Below are positions 52,401 through 62,756 of a DNA stretch of 64,000 nt, one piece after another. The notes below the pieces were generated by a model. The model saw nothing but the letters and a program-made list of their open reading frames with translations, had not been told where the DNA came from and did not search any database. Made by a program: the position numbers and the translations under genes. Each line of letters opens with the position of its first letter. Positions within the stretch are counted from its first letter, which is position 1. Source of the stretch: Taxillus chinensis (lineage: Eukaryota > Streptophyta > Magnoliopsida > Santalales > Loranthaceae); NCBI GenBank assembly GCA_023512835.1, contig CM042088.1:46450699-46514698 (forward strand), written 5' to 3'.

Positions 52401-54157
52401 ATTCTTGATGACGCTTCCAGCAACACCATGAGTTTGAAGGATAATTCGTCAATTCGTTTGTCGATCCATTGAGGAATAACACCGTATACCACCACTACTC
52501 CTAAATCGTTGTACTTCTTTCTTTCTCTTTTAGAATGTCGTCTCTTTCTCATACCAGCGATTTTTTTCTTCTATGTTGTTATGGTTTAATTAGGGTTATC
52601 ATACTTGCCAAACCCAAAAATGACATGTTCTAATGGACTACCATGATCAAACCTGTCATACTTGCTTTGTCTTTTTTCAATGCTCTGAACACAAACTTTA
52701 CTAGCAAAAGAGCAATGATTAGTGTTCTTTGCCATACATCTCTCTTGTTGAACAGATTTAGGCAACTAGTTTATTCCGGGCTCAATCCTCTCGAGCCGGA
52801 TCCCATCATTTGGACATGAGCAAACATCCACAGACATCTGAACAAAGTAAGTAGACGATTCTGATCCCTGAGTTACCGATTTCCAGTATGTGCAAACATC
52901 ATTAATTATCATTTTCAAGAGCTTTACTATTGATAAAAGAAGCTACTGTGACATTTTCTTCTTCTTAAAGGTCCTGACCCATGATTATTTACCTTTTAAT
53001 TTTTTTAATTGCCGACTTCTCAGATTGTATTAGGGAAACATATTCTGCAGCCCTAGTTATGCTGCCTAACTCATTCTTGTCAGCCAGCTGCATTCGTAAT
53101 GGCTTATCAAACACATCCCTATTCTTCATATGTGTTTGATGTATGCGTTGGCGCAGTTGACCCTAGTGGTTCGGATGACACTGGCATCGTTGAGCAAGAA
53201 TGTTTTTAAAGCTACTACACACTCAAAGTAATGGAATTCAAGCCGAAAACATACCTATCTTGTTCCAAAACAAAATATTGAGTGGGAAAGTGTAATTTGA
53301 CAACTTCCGTACCTTCCCAACTGAAAACATCTGATTCCGGTGCATCATTGAAGTTATAGGTCGTTTATTCGACCCTATAGCAATATATATGTAGGTGTTT
53401 ACCTCATGGATCGCAAATGAAATCCTAATATTACCCGGCATTAAGACGGTGGCGATAACATGTCTGTTGTCAACCTTTAACACTCAGAAATTGTCACGCA
53501 GCTTCGTTGACAATGATAGCTCTTCTCGAATATTCTGTATCCACTTCGCATAGCATCTCCATGTATCTTTTACTTTCTGATTCTGGTGCGTCATTGAAGT
53601 AATAGGTCTTTTCTTCGACCGTATATATGTAAGTGTTTTCTCGATGAATCGCAAATGAAATCCTAATATTACCCGATAATGAGACGGTGGTGATAACATG
53701 TCCATTATCATCCTTCAACACCCAGAAATAGTCACGTAGCTTCGTCGGCAGTAATAGCTCTTCTCAAATATTCTGTATCCACGCCGCATAGCCTTCCCAG
53801 ACTTCTTCCTCTTTCTGCTTTGCGTGCTCCTCAGATTTCAAACCATCATCAACATCTTCATATAATCCAAAGCCAAGATCCCAAAAGAATTCTACGGGTG
53901 TCATTTTCACGGTGCGTGAAACGCAAGGCGAGAAGATAGACTGCGCGCAGAGAGAAGGGAGTAGGCACTGGAGGAGGGGGAGAGGAGACATAAACCCTAA
54001 ACCCTACTGATTCCATCTACTCAAGCCCGAATATTATTGGGCCGATACCCTAAATTCTAATTGCGCACACCCATCCCCACTCCCACCCCCTGACATGGAA
54101 GTCTGACGTGGACGACGCTGCCAGCAACACCATGATTTTGAAGGACAATTCGTCAAA

Positions 54158-56703
54158 GCCTTGCACTGAGATAGGAAAGTTTCCGAATTCTACTGACAAG
54201 GGTGCAAGCAAAAGAGACAAAAATCACTACCAACCAAGGTAACTAGGTTCACCATGATGGGATTCATCAAGCGCAAAATCATCAATGGCTTGTGCAATGG
54301 ACTGTTGAACAACATTTGACCGCTGAGCAACAAACACCTCATAACTCATGGGGGAACTAGATGGAAGTTGTGATTAAGTTCTACCCAATAGTCCCGCACA
54401 AGTAAAGCCCCTAAAGGAAGCCTGTGAAATGCTGGTTTTATTCTTGTTCATGTGGAAGTTGTTTCTACACACCTAAATAATCTTTTGTCTTCAGACCACC
54501 CTATCATCAAAACAAAATACAAGGTTTTTTTTGCTGTATTTTAAAATGCCTTACTTGTTGACGAATATGCTAAATGGCATGCTCCTAGTAGTGGTCGTGG
54601 ACTAGCACAATCTCCTATCCAAAATAGAAGTTTAATGTACTTTTTTTAATTGAACTAAAGCTTGAATTAAGTTATTATTTGAAATGCTAGAGCTGGGTCT
54701 TTATATCAAGTCAGCACTTTTCCCAAACGCCTTTTTTAGACATTTTTTAAAATGCCAACACTTTTACTACTTTTCACCCTACATTTCATAAAAATATTAT
54801 GTACAACACCGTACATAATGTTATGCTTAAAATCTTTCTCCCTCCAAAATTAATATCTTGTTACACTCAAAATGTTCGCCTAAGCTCTTGCCATGTTACT
54901 TGTCAATAATCAATGTGTGTGAGGAGTAATTTAGAATGCCAAAACAAGTCCCTTTGAATAAATTACATCCATCTTGAAAATGAAAATGAAGTATAGGTAT
55001 TTTATATTCACATTTTTCTCCAACATTACTAAGATTCAGATCTCTTTGCAAGCTCCTTCAATTGCTAAAAAACAACTACTTGATTTCACATAATAAATAT
55101 ATAACACTCTTTTCTACTTATGTGTCAGTCACTTTATTTTGAACTCCAAACTTATGCTTAATCACAAACATACTCGTACCTGTTAGCATACTGTACTGAA
55201 TGAATTATAGAACTCTTGTATATGGATTACATGGGTAAGAGAGATTGGGGAGAAGTCATTGTCTGTTGCATTTATTTGTCCCGTGGTAATTAAGTGCGCG
55301 TGCCACCCATTTTTATTACAGACGTGTGATTTTAATTCCAAACACGTCAGGGCTACAATTTATAATTCACCGAAGGCTGCATTAATTAGAGATTATGAGA
55401 AGCCAAACAATGGGTTTACCATCCATATCCATCTCAGACTGCCACTTGAATTTAAAAATCTCTGCCCAGATTTGAAAATTTCGACCGTTAAGGGAACCAG
55501 GCCAGAGAATGGGCGCGGCACGTGATTTCAGGCTCCGCGTTTCATATAATATATTTATTTATATGATGTCTTCCATAAAAAGGCGTGTATTTAAAAATTC
55601 CCACCAATAATAATAACACGTCCCCGTTTCTGCTTCTGGAAAACCGTGATAAATAAATAAAATAAATAAAATAAGCCGAAATTCGAGCGGGATCGTGGAA
55701 AGACGGCCCTACCCTGCTGCCGCTGCGTTAATCGAGGCGAGGCCGTAAAGAAGGGGGGGAGGGATTAGGGTCAACATTGTAAATGAGGGAAATTCAAAAT
55801 GTGAAGTCACGGTCAATAATCAATTATGAATTATCAAATTGTTTGTCATATTGTTTTAAATGTTTTCTTTTTCTTTTTCTTGGGGGAGTGGGGTGGGGTC
55901 AGTTCGAGGCTTGGCGTTTAAAACCACAAGAAGCGCTGCTTCACATTCGCTTGCACAGACTGTCGCTCGCAGAGAGAGAGAGAGAGAGGGAGAGGGAGGG
56001 AGAGGGAGAGGAGGAGAGAGAGAGGGAGGGGTGAGATCCAAGATTTGTGCAGCTTCTTCTGTCTGCGGGAGGCGAGAACCGACAGTGAATCGAAGGTTTC
56101 AATTATCAACTGTCGGTGGACAAACTGGTGCGCGGTTTATTTTATCTCATCAGGTTTGTGTTTGATGTATGTATGTTACAACGTATGTGTTAGTCTGCAG
56201 CGCTGTTCTTGGATATGTAGTACTAAAATTTCAACTACTTTCCCCCCTATTCTCTCTTAATTTCTCTCCACACTTTTTTTTTGTTTTGTTTTGTTTCTCT
56301 TTTTCCCAATATAAACCCAGAAAAAAAATACTCTTTTATAAATAATTTGTCCTACACAATTACCCTGAATCAGTCAGATATGGTGTGTGTGTGTGTGTGT
56401 CCCAATGTTTGTGATCTCAGACTCATATCCCAATCTGCTCACTAGTTCATAACATTTGAGAAAAATAAATTACATAATAAAATAAAATTACCCGGATTTA
56501 TCAAAGTTTGGGGTGCCTGCATGTAATTTTCGAAAATGGGATATATCCTCACGCTTGGAGGTTATTTGCGTCTTTTTGTTTATCGTTTTCACACGCGTGT
56601 TTTGTTGGGGAGGGGGGAGGGAAGCGTACGCTTTCAAACGCCCTTGCTTTATTTAGTGGTTTGAAATTTCATGCAGGTAGGTGAAAGCGAGTTTTTGAGA
56701 GAC
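54158..56703. other. Intergenic; NET3 upstream region and leader intron
   Basis: Between the array and the NET3-like gene I see no complete gene. It includes a 40-codon minus-strand frame described separately, a GA-rich tract at 55,969-56,032 and a probable leader exon of the NET3-like gene ending at 56,153. A leader intron then runs 56,154-56,676. Confidence 0.5.
54227..54349 (-). other. Short open frame, possible gene remnant (40 codons)
   Basis: The frame reads MSYEVFVAQRSNVVQQSIAQ and continues with a balanced, non-repetitive composition to SYLGW and a stop. It abuts the right edge of the array. No family is recognised. It may be a fragment of an old gene or chance. Confidence 0.2.
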
Positions 56704-58741
56704 ATGGGGCAGGAGACGCTTGCGAATAAGAAGAAGCAGGCAAGCTGGTGGTGGTTGGAGGATGACCACTCCTCCGTGAAACGCTCTGTCTGGCTCCAAT
56801 CCACCATTTCAGGTACTATATATATATATAAACACACACTCACTTTGTCCTGCATATGTAGTACTATCCCACCACCCCCATAATTCCCTTTGTTCTATCA
56901 TAATCTAACCCCCCTGCCTGGAACATGCTGGATTATGTGTTTACTAGGTTCAGTTATTATGTTGCTTTTATTGGGGCTAATTAATTACGACCACCCAAAC
57001 CGGCTGGCCAAAGTGTTTAATGATTTTCTTTTTGCTTTTATTGGGGCTAGTCATTTATACCAGTTCCACGCACCGCACCACTTCATGTGTTATTTCAACA
57101 TTAGTAAGAAATTTTCGCGCGCCTTGCTTACGGGTCTCTTTAATGCTAGATTAATTCAATTTTGAATATTGACGGTAGGACATGAGGATAAGAATCTGAA
57201 CAATATTTTCTTATTAATGAACGGTCACAATCTTTACATATGGTTTCTGGTCTTTCATCAAAGTAAACCCAGTCTTTCATATCATGTAAATCATTATGGT
57301 AAGAAGGCATTGTATCCAATTCCGTGACACTAAAGTTTGTTTTAAAAAAAAAGTGGGTTTAGAAAATGTTCGCAAACCAAAGTTCCTTTTTAAGTGACAC
57401 TTGTGTTGAAAGATTGTTCAGTGGAGCATTGAAATGTTGTTCAGAGTTGAATCTTAGGATAAATTTGGTGGAGGGTCCCACCCACGCACGTCGTGGACGT
57501 AACAGTACAGACTAGTTAGTAGTATTTTGGAAGATATGCGCTGATTTTGTCTTCCACAGGGAACCCCTCATATTACAGCCAAATAACGGACGATGTAGCA
57601 GGGGACAGGGTTAGGTTGAGCCCCCTCCCACTATGATATTTTAAATCAACAATATGAGTATCCTTTTTACTCCAATAATGTAGCTGGCCCACATTTAAAG
57701 TTACAAAAGCTATCTTTTTTGGAAGACCAGTGGTTTAAAGCCTAATGATTCCTTTGATCCTCCTGAAATGCTTGCGTTTTGTGTGCTGATCATCCTTGGG
57801 TTTAAGAGCAGCTTTAATTATAAATTTGATGCTCGGGAAAAACTTCATGATTTAAATAAAACAAAGGCAAATTATTGCCATTGCAGAACACGCGCGCACA
57901 GAGATTTGTAGTTGACAGGTTTACCATGGAGGATGATCTCCATTGCAATGAGTGGTTTCTTATGATTATGTATAAGAAGTTATTTGCGTTTTGGTGTTTT
58001 GTATGCCCTCAGTTTTGTTTAATGCAGTTTAAAATCAGATTAGAATGAGTTTCGGTGGGTGGGGGTAGGAGACGTATTTTCATTGTGCACGTTAGCCAAA
58101 ATACATTCTTCTGTTACAGTTAACTGTCAACCCCATTTTCTTTCAACTGTGACACAGCATTAAATGGGAAGACGAAGGCAATGCTGAAATTGATAGAAGA
58201 AGATGCAGATTCATTCGCCCAGCGGGCAGAGATGTATTACAAGAAGCGTCCAGAGCTACTTAGTTTGGTTGAGGATTTTTATCGCGCTCATCGTTCATTA
58301 GCCGAGCGATGCGATCTAGTGAAGTCTGAGCCAGGAAATCGCCTCATAAAGTCCCAACTATTCACAACTAAATGCAATCCTGAGAAGCTAATGTGTACCA
58401 GCGATCGACACTCTGAGTGCTCCTATGATACCTATAGTATTGAGGAGTCTACGGAGTCGGAGGTTGATGATCCTGAGCCAGAAGAAGAAACCCGGGTCAG
58501 TGACATCCAAATTCAAGAAGAGGAAGAAGTTGCCCAAGATGAAGAAGACGTTGCCAGCAGTCTTGAGAATGAGGAAGTGAAGAGATTGACGGAAGAAGTG
58601 GAGAGACTAAAGGAAGCCAACATGATTCAGAGGGCTCAACTAAAGCAGAAAGATGAAGAGAAAAGGGAAGCGATTAGACAGCTGAGCATGAGTGTGGAAG
58701 TCCTGAAAGAAGATAATGTAAAGCTTAGGAGACTAATTTGA
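56704..58741 (+). CDS. NET3: NETWORKED 3-type actin-binding protein (NAB domain + coiled coil)
   Basis: NET proteins bind actin filaments through an N-terminal NAB (KIP1-like) domain and link them to membranes. Exons 56704-56812 and 58158-58741, with a split Gly/Ala codon giving TISALNGKTKAML; 230 residues, the size of Arabidopsis NET3 proteins. The NAB domain spans about residues 13-90: ASWWWLEDDHSS, SVWLQSTIS, MLKLIEEDADSFAQRAEMYY, KKRPELLSLVEDFYRAHRSL and AERCDLV. Residues about 130-175 are very acidic, and about 178-230 form a predicted coiled coil (EVKRLTEEVERLKEAN ... LKEDNVKLRRLI). A leader intron (56,154-56,676) is predicted from CATCAG|GTTTG and CATGCAG. The ATG at 56704 is chosen to start MGQETLANKKKQ; an upstream in-frame ATG (56,671) would overlap the acceptor. 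The coding intron is 1.35 kb. Confidence 0.92.
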
Positions 58742-59410
58742 TATTACTAAGGACTGACTCTCCCAAGATAGGTGAGTCTAAATTTTCTTTTTAAGTTAGT
58801 TAATGGGTGGTACTCATCCTTCAAGCAGCACTAGTTGCTCGCTATAAAATGTATTATGGATTCATTAGAATGTATCAATTTTTTTTAGTTGGTGAGTATA
58901 ATTATAGGTCCCGAATACAAAGTTGATGAGTAAAATCCATGATCAATAATAATAATAATAATAATAATATAATAATAAAGGACTCCGGTAAACAATAAAA
59001 AACCCTCATCAACTTCACCCTTGCCTCGGCAATCATATTATTGCCAGAGCAAAGTTAAAGAACCTGCAATAGTAGTTCGTCACCACAAAGAAATGTTTTA
59101 TTCATTTGTTCTTCGTGAACACAAAGATTCCTCATACTCTGGTGCCGAAATGACATGTGGCTGGCAGAACAACCCCAAAAAATAGAAAAGCAGTACGACA
59201 CGAAACTTACTACAACCCAAAAAAAAAAAAAAAAAAAGGAATAGTTCATCCGAACAGTCAATTTTATTATTTTAATTCCACGAAAAACATCATCATAATT
59301 CTTAAGTCTGCAGAGAATCACTGAGGCAGCACAAGGACTCAAGGAGGAAAAATCTATAATCATCATATGTCTTCTTCCTTCACCCGTGAATTAGATAGAC
59401 CGTGCATAAT
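58742..59410. other. Convergent 3' regions of the NET3-like and AGP genes
   Basis: Holds the two 3' untranslated regions facing each other, an (AAT)n tract near 58,946-58,970 and an A run at 59,220-59,237. No separate gene is supported. Confidence 0.55.
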
Positions 59411-59896
59411 CTATTTTTGCTTTTTCACGTACCTGAGATCGATCGCCTGCATTACTAACCAAAATGCCAAGAAGCCCACAAAAAGAGGTACAGTTGGAGG
59501 CCCCGAGACACAGAGTGCTGCGACCGAAGAGGATGCCGGCTGAGGCGCGAAGGGCGTCTCCGGTCCGGGAGTGAGAGCGGCAACGGGCGTGTGGTTAGGG
59601 TCTGGAGGGCTGGGGCTTGCCGGAATGGTGGGCAGAGAGGAATCGGCCGGAGAAGGAGAGGCAGTTGCAGGGGTAGGGAACAGGGGAGGCGTGTCTGGAG
59701 ATGGGAGTGGGGAGGAAGAAGAAGAAGAAGAAGAAGAAGAAGAAGAAAATGGGAGAGGTAAACCTGCTGGTGCTGCCGAAATTACAGAGGTTGGAAACCT
59801 CAGGCCAAGAGAAGAAGAAGAGCAGGGCAGCAACAAAGAGGCCATGTGAAGAAGGATGAGGGCTGAGACGGCCACCCTAGTGGAAGAAGAAGCCAT
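59411..59896 (-). CDS. Classical arabinogalactan protein, AGP25/26-like
   Basis: Secreted, heavily O-glycosylated cell-surface proteoglycan backbone. Taken as a single exon of 161 residues starting MASSSTRVAVSALILLHMAS, which is a good signal peptide (about residues 1-28); a longer in-frame start 39 codons upstream would hide this signal and is rejected. The mature part begins near RFPTSVISAAPAGLPLPF and carries a run of about 12 Ser encoded by a TTC repeat. After it comes a Pro/Ser/Ala/Thr-rich region with many SP, AP and TP pairs (SPSPADSSLPTIPASPSPPD), the sites expected for arabinogalactan addition. ISAAPA...LP and SSLPTIP are like the AGP25/26 group. The C-terminus has a hydrophobic segment VPLFVGFLAFWLVMQAI, as in GPI signals, but ends in DLRYVKKQK, which is odd; a splice donor lies inside this tail. 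Confidence 0.8.
   Translation of the reverse strand: MASSSTRVAVSALILLHMASLLLPCSSSSLGLRFPTSVISAAPAGLPLPFSSSSSSSSSSSSPLPSPDTPPLFPTPATASPSPADSSLPTIPASPSPPDPNHTPVAALTPGPETPFAPQPASSSVAALCVSGPPTVPLFVGFLAFWLVMQAIDLRYVKKQK
59701..59760 (-). repeat. Trinucleotide repeat coding a polyserine run in the AGP
   Basis: The + strand GAAGAA run at 59,716-59,748 is read on the minus strand as repeated TTC-phase Ser codons (TCT). Repeat length changes would alter Ser number without breaking the frame. Confidence 0.85.
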
Positions 59897-60155
59897 TAGT
59901 ATTTTAATGAAGCTCGGGATTGAAACCTGCCTGTTTCCTTCCTTAAAAATTTGTAGTAAGTTTTTAAGGAAGAGAGAATGTGGGGGAGTTATGCAGTGAA
60001 GTGAAGTGGCCAATGATTGGGGGATTGAATTGAAGGGCTAAGGTGTGAGAAGTGATGGTGGAGTGTTTGGGTGTGAGGTGTTAAAACTCAAAAAGTTTGT
60101 TTAGTGGATGATGGAGTAGTAGTCACTGACTCACTGGATTGAGAGGAAAAAGGCT

Positions 60156-60195
60156 GGGTCGGGTTTGGGTTTGGGTTTGGGTTTGGGTCTGGGTC
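60156..60195. repeat. GGGTTT hexamer run upstream of the AGP gene
   Basis: About six GGGTTT/GGGTCT units in tandem. It is not the plant telomere repeat, which has seven bases per unit. Confidence 0.85.
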
Positions 60196-61497
60196 GGATC
60201 ATTCTCCCCTCCGCCAACTGTAATGCCATATTGGGTCGGATAAAAATACACGCATTAACTTGTTTAAAAAAATATTTTTAATTGAATATAATATTTATAA
60301 ACACAAATAACTTTTGAATAAATGATTTCAGACCGTTAATTTTATTTATGGGGTATCGAAACCGTAAAAACATATGGTCTGCGCTGCGACAGCCAGGGTA
60401 GATACCCGGTGGTAGTGGGGCCGGAAGCGAGACAATCCAACTAGCGCGAGCTGCTACTCCGCTACTCCTGCATGATGGTGCGTTCGGATTTCTTCATTTG
60501 TGTTTGGCTGTTTGCCAATAATTCGCTACTGTTTATGAACACACACACACATATGTGCAAACACTTTCTTGTATTGTTTACCATGAAGATGCCATGCCCT
60601 TTGTTTGTTTGTTGGTTTGTCAAACCAAACAAAACATGTTTGTTAACTAATCCAAAAGATTCCACATTTTAATTTTTTAACATTCAATTTTTATCGATTT
60701 AATAAAAAAGTAAGCACGAACAACAACGATTAATTTAAACATAAATAATAGAAATACAAACATGATATATTAAAAAAGGATTTTAAAATTTTAAAATAGT
60801 GTAGGTTTGGAAATCTATCGATTTATTATTATCATTATTATTTTATTAAAATGTTATTGAACAACATAGAATTTAAAAATATATATATTATTATTCTCTT
60901 AATAATAATATACAAATAATATATTCTTCTCTTAAAAAATAATATAAAATCTGTGATTACGACTATATAAAAACAATAAACCAGTTAAATTATACTTCTT
61001 ATGTTGAACCAAAACTTCACGTATCTCATTTGTTTGGTCTTATTTTAGTATTTGATTCGATAATTTAGCTAAAAAATTTAAATATAAAATTGTGAATGCT
61101 CTATAGCTACTAATTCAATTTAGTAGAAAAAATTTGATACGGCTAGACAAATTAGTTAATTACCGTTAATGTTTTGTTGGTGGAATCAGAAATCAACCGT
61201 GCATGTTAAAACAGATAGTTGATAAGAACCCATGGATAGCTTCTTTGGTTTTTTGCTAAAGCTAACAGATTGCTAATGGCGTTGCTTCATTTTAATATCT
61301 ATAGAAAATTATAAAAAGGAAGATATTTAACCAAATTATGATCAAATATTTAATTGATAATAAATTATCCGGAGCATTAAGAAAATCATAAATCTTTCGA
61401 CGGAGAGACGTTGACGGACGTACGGTGAAGATGTATCTGGACTCTAAATTGACGGTTCATTATTGTCGTGATTGTGGACGGTTTTTTTTTTCAATAG

Positions 61498-61652
61498 TCT
61501 AGATACGAATTTTAATTTATATATTATATTTTTAGAAAAATTTAAAATTTAAAATTTTAAAATTTATTTAGATATAAAATTATATTTAAATTCAAAAAAA
61601 AAATTATAAAAAATAACATCAAAATTATTTTATTATTATTAAAAATAAAGTA
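61498..61652. repeat. Direct repeat copy A flanking the G tract
   Basis: About 155 bp starting TCTAGATACGA and ending AAATAAAGTA. It is closely matched by 62,339-62,490, with a few substitutions and small indels. Confidence 0.85.
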
Positions 61653-61667
61653 AAAAAAAAAAAAAAA

Positions 61668-61908
<241 letters not shown>

Positions 61909-62338
61909 CTATAAATTAACGTTTTATTATTATTTTCATTAATCTGCCGTCTCTATTTCCCTCTTGAGACTGAGGTGGAGACGTAGAAAATTATTGATAT
62001 ATTTCGAAATATTATTACAGTAATTTTATTTTCTCATGTAAGGAAGCTGGTGACTGCATCAAAAAGTTAAAAACTCTGAGCTCTACTGATAAATTGCTTT
62101 GGTCCAATCCAGATTTAAATAAAATACATTTTAAAGCTATTTTATGCTTTTAAAATTCAAACTCATTTTTTTACTTTTTTTTGCTTTTAGCCTCGTTAAT
62201 TGTTAAGAAAAACACATTTTAAAAAACGAAGGTCATAATTTAAATTATAAAACCAAATTTATATAATTTTTAAAAAAAACAAAAACCCAAACAAGGAAAG
62301 ACGTCCCAAACCGGTCATAATTTCTCGTATTCGACATT

Positions 62339-62490
62339 TCTAGATACGAGTTTTAATTTATATATTATATTTTTAGAAAAATTTAAAATTTAAAATTTAA
62401 AAAATTATTTAGAAATAGAATTATATTTAAATTCAAAAAAAATTATAAAAAATAATATCAAAATTATTTTATTATTATTAAAATAAAGTA
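62339..62490. repeat. Direct repeat copy B
   Basis: Second copy of the sequence at 61,498-61,652, same orientation, about 840 bp downstream; here AAATAAAGTA continues into ordinary GGCCACCGAACTC sequence instead of an A/G tract. Confidence 0.85.
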
Positions 62491-62732
62491 GGCCACCGAA
62501 CTCACCGTTTTAAAAAATAATACCGGATTCGGCCAGTGCCAAACGCCTTAGGATTTGAATATGATACACGCACGGTAACACTTGAGTGTTGGGTTAGACA
62601 AGCCATTTATGGAGTGAATACCAGCCTCTCCTCCCTTATCTTGTTCCTCCTCTGCCCACGTCTTATTAATTAATAATGAGTCTCATCATCGTCGTCGGAG
62701 CCTGCCAGTGCCTGTGCCAGAGCGGGTGATCC

Positions 62733-62756
62733 AAAAAAAAAAAAAAAAAAAAAAAA
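62733..62756 (+). repeat. A run (24 bases) reaching into the YUCCA start codon
   Basis: Homopolymer in the leader whose last A is the first base of the ATG at 62756. It encodes Lys in frame upstream, so the upstream extension is not a credible N-terminus. Confidence 0.9.

Larger units (their letters stand above)
34315..54157 (-). repeat. Tandem array of about 16 degenerate gene-like units (with one nested insertion)
   Basis: The same ordered sequence recurs head to tail. Minus-strand ATG-type starts of the module M(A/T)PVEFVWDL end at + positions 34764, 36237, 36498, 37307, 38131, 42323, 43129, 43955, 45648, 46099, 46925, 48440, 49890, 51387, 52190 and 53904. Spacings cluster at 803-829 bp and 1450-1714 bp, with two short ones (261, 451). 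The 4192-bp gap is 824 bp once the nested element and its target duplication are removed. A full unit in minus-strand order has an N module (VEFVWDLGSGLYEDV ... VIATVSLPGNIRISF), an M module (NRDVFDKPLRMQL ... KQSWAKTAKQKKMS), a C module (NDVYTYWKSVTQ ... ERRQSKYDRSDHGNP) and a promoter-like spacer. The left edge is near AACATACCTATCTTG; the right edge is where AATTCGTCAA passes into AGCCTTGCAC. I do not recognise the ancestral protein. Confidence 0.9.

Noticed and set aside
34315..54157. CRISPR array or bacterial-type repeat system
   Set aside because: Units are 0.8-1.7 kb, gene-derived and in a plant nuclear context; there are no short repeats with unique spacers and no cas genes.
56890..57165. 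91-codon hydrophobic frame inside the NET3-like intron
   Set aside because: Lies wholly within the coding intron, contains a duplicated TGCTTTTATTGGGGCTA segment, and matches no family I recognise.
59055..59366. 103-codon minus-strand frame downstream of the AGP
   Set aside because: Lies in the shared 3' region and includes a poly-Phe run from an A homopolymer; it could only matter as a spliced AGP 3' exon, which gives an implausible tail.
60156..60195. Interstitial telomere repeat
   Set aside because: The unit is six bases (GGGTTT/GGGTCT), not the plant TTTAGGG heptamer.
62708..62755. Upstream N-terminal extension of the YUCCA protein
   Set aside because: It would be read through the A run as poly-Lys just before a conventional [14 protein letters not shown] start; the family begins close to the FAD motif.
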